A DNA stretch of 64,000 nucleotides from SXVE01 sp036388895 (GTDB taxonomy: Bacteria; Acidobacteriota; Blastocatellia; Pyrinomonadales; Pyrinomonadaceae): NCBI GenBank assembly GCA_036388895.1, contig DASVQY010000075.1, positions 146,176-210,175 on the forward strand, read 5' to 3'. The position numbers and the translations under genes were made by a program. The notes below the pieces were generated by a model that worked only from the letters and a program-made list of their open reading frames with translations, had not been told where the DNA came from and made no database searches. Each line of letters starts with the position of its first letter. Position 1 is the first letter of the stretch. Positions 63,295 through 64,000 of this stretch are shown here, piece after piece.

Positions 63295-64000
63295 ATGAGA
63301 AATTATTTATTTACAGCTTGGCAACGAGTTACTACAAGTGTTTTTTTCGGTTTGATTGTAATTGGCGGAATGCAGAATGTTTCAGCTTTCGCAGATAACA
63401 AAGGTGAAGTTAAATTAATTAAAGATCAGTCAGCAGAAAAGGCTTTTTCAACTAATAGTGCAGCTGCCTGCACTTACACGCTTTCGGCAACATCGGTTAA
63501 TATTCCGTTAAGCGGCGGCACAGGTAGCGTTACTGTATCCACTGATGAAGGTTGTCCATGGTCAGTATCGAGCAATGTTCCCTGGATTAACGCAAATTTG
63601 AATGCTACAGGGACAGCAACTCTTGTGGTAACCCTCCAGTCAAATAACGGAATACCGAGAACCGGAACGCTTAACGTAGCCGGGCAGATTTTTACAATCA
63701 ATCAAACTGATGTATTTTCTCCAACTACTTCAAATCGTGCTCCGTTTGATTTTGACGGAGATAATAAATCAGACTTTTCAATCTTTCGCCCATCTGCTGG
63801 CGAATGGTGGTATCTAAGAAGTTCAGACGTCGGTAATAACGCTTTTCAATTCGGAATTGCAACCGACGTAATGACGCCTGGCGATTACACCGGAGACGGT
63901 AAATGGGATTTTGCTTTTTATCGACCTTCAAATGGCACCTGGTACATTCTTAGAAGTGAAGACGGCAGCTATTATGCTTTCCCGTTTGGTCTTGGAACTG
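63295..64000 (+). CDS. Secreted BACON/FG-GAP protein (partial, C-terminus off the right edge)
   Basis: The visible 235 residues begin MRNYLFTAWQRVTTSVFFGL; an unusual long signal (cut near residue 33, AFAD) is followed by a BACON-like domain at about 58-137 (CTYTLSATSVNIPLSGGTGS, GCPWSVSSNVPWI) and the first VCBS repeats (FDFDGDNKSDFSIFRPSAGEWWYLRSS; DYTGDGKWDFAFYRPSNGTWYILRSEDG). It has the same architecture as the 59913-62039 protein, but with a single BACON domain before the repeats. The two are paralogues on opposite strands. Confidence 0.88.
   Translation, partial: MRNYLFTAWQRVTTSVFFGLIVIGGMQNVSAFADNKGEVKLIKDQSAEKAFSTNSAAACTYTLSATSVNIPLSGGTGSVTVSTDEGCPWSVSSNVPWINANLNATGTATLVVTLQSNNGIPRTGTLNVAGQIFTINQTDVFSPTTSNRAPFDFDGDNKSDFSIFRPSAGEWWYLRSSDVGNNAFQFGIATDVMTPGDYTGDGKWDFAFYRPSNGTWYILRSEDGSYYAFPFGLGT

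Overview
The window looks like a chromosomal segment from an Acidobacteriota bacterium, most likely class Blastocatellia (Pyrinomonadaceae-like). This is inferred from several protein types that are common there: secreted proteins with 'DGDGKxDxAxxRPS' repeats behind BACON or CHRD domains, a CadC-type winged-helix/PD40 protein, DUF5117-type zinc proteases and DUF2911 proteins. Base composition is moderate (mid-40s % GC by eye). I ran no database search, so taxonomy is inference.

Left part (1-10.8 kb). A minus-strand complex I operon runs nuoA-nuoB-nuoC-nuoD-(coiled-coil ORF)-nuoE-nuoF-thx-nuoG; nuoG runs off the left edge. A 41-codon ribosomal protein THX gene with a GTG start lies between nuoF and nuoG, and a heptad-repeat coiled-coil gene lies between nuoD and nuoE. 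On the plus strand follow a conserved protein of unknown role and a sulfur-carrier cluster, thiS-thiG-moaD-moaE, joining thiazole and molybdopterin synthesis.

Middle part (10-33.7 kb). This is mostly housekeeping and envelope genes: HD hydrolase, SpoIVB/S55-type protein, an alpha/beta-hydrolase-like protein without the nucleophile serine, LON-domain protein, SbcD/Mre11 nuclease, J-domain-like coiled-coil protein, BshB1 (bacillithiol), MBL hydrolase, HemW, 5'-nucleotidase, GHL10 glycosidase, KynA, CspA, a membrane protein paired with a lipoprotein flavin oxidase, and a DUF5117-type zinc protease. Several convergent gene junctions carry inverted repeats, some built from heptanucleotide units.

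33.7-36.7 kb is a decaying hexuronate/KDG locus: intact KDPG aldolase and KDG kinase flank truncated or frameshifted remnants of a fructose-1,6-bisphosphatase, a hexuronate-type MFS transporter and a KduD-like dehydrogenase. 36.7-56.5 kb has a Bcr/CflA-type MFS exporter, MscL, a Ca2+/H+ antiporter, a DUF418 protein, a double M16 protease with a 26-bp-arm terminator hairpin, a lytic transglycosylase, an IS481-type transposase fragment, a LytS/LytTR two-component pair, an alpha/beta hydrolase, the wHTH-PD40 regulator, a CHRD/FG-GAP protein, and DUF5694 and DUF2911 proteins.

Right end (56.7-64 kb). A CPBP protease is flanked by a decayed copy of the DUF2911 gene tail. A GC-richer erythromycin-esterase-like gene comes next, then a 3' fragment of tRNA-Thr(TGT) beside a broken tyrosine integrase. 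This is the signature of an integrated element, probably extending rightwards and carrying two related BACON/FG-GAP secreted proteins (the second cut by the window edge).

I found no CRISPR array, no complete RNA gene, and no clearly new multi-gene system. The most distinctive items are the heptamer inverted repeats (one covers the moaE start codon), the coiled-coil gene inside nuo, the tRNA-linked island edge and the decayed hexuronate locus.
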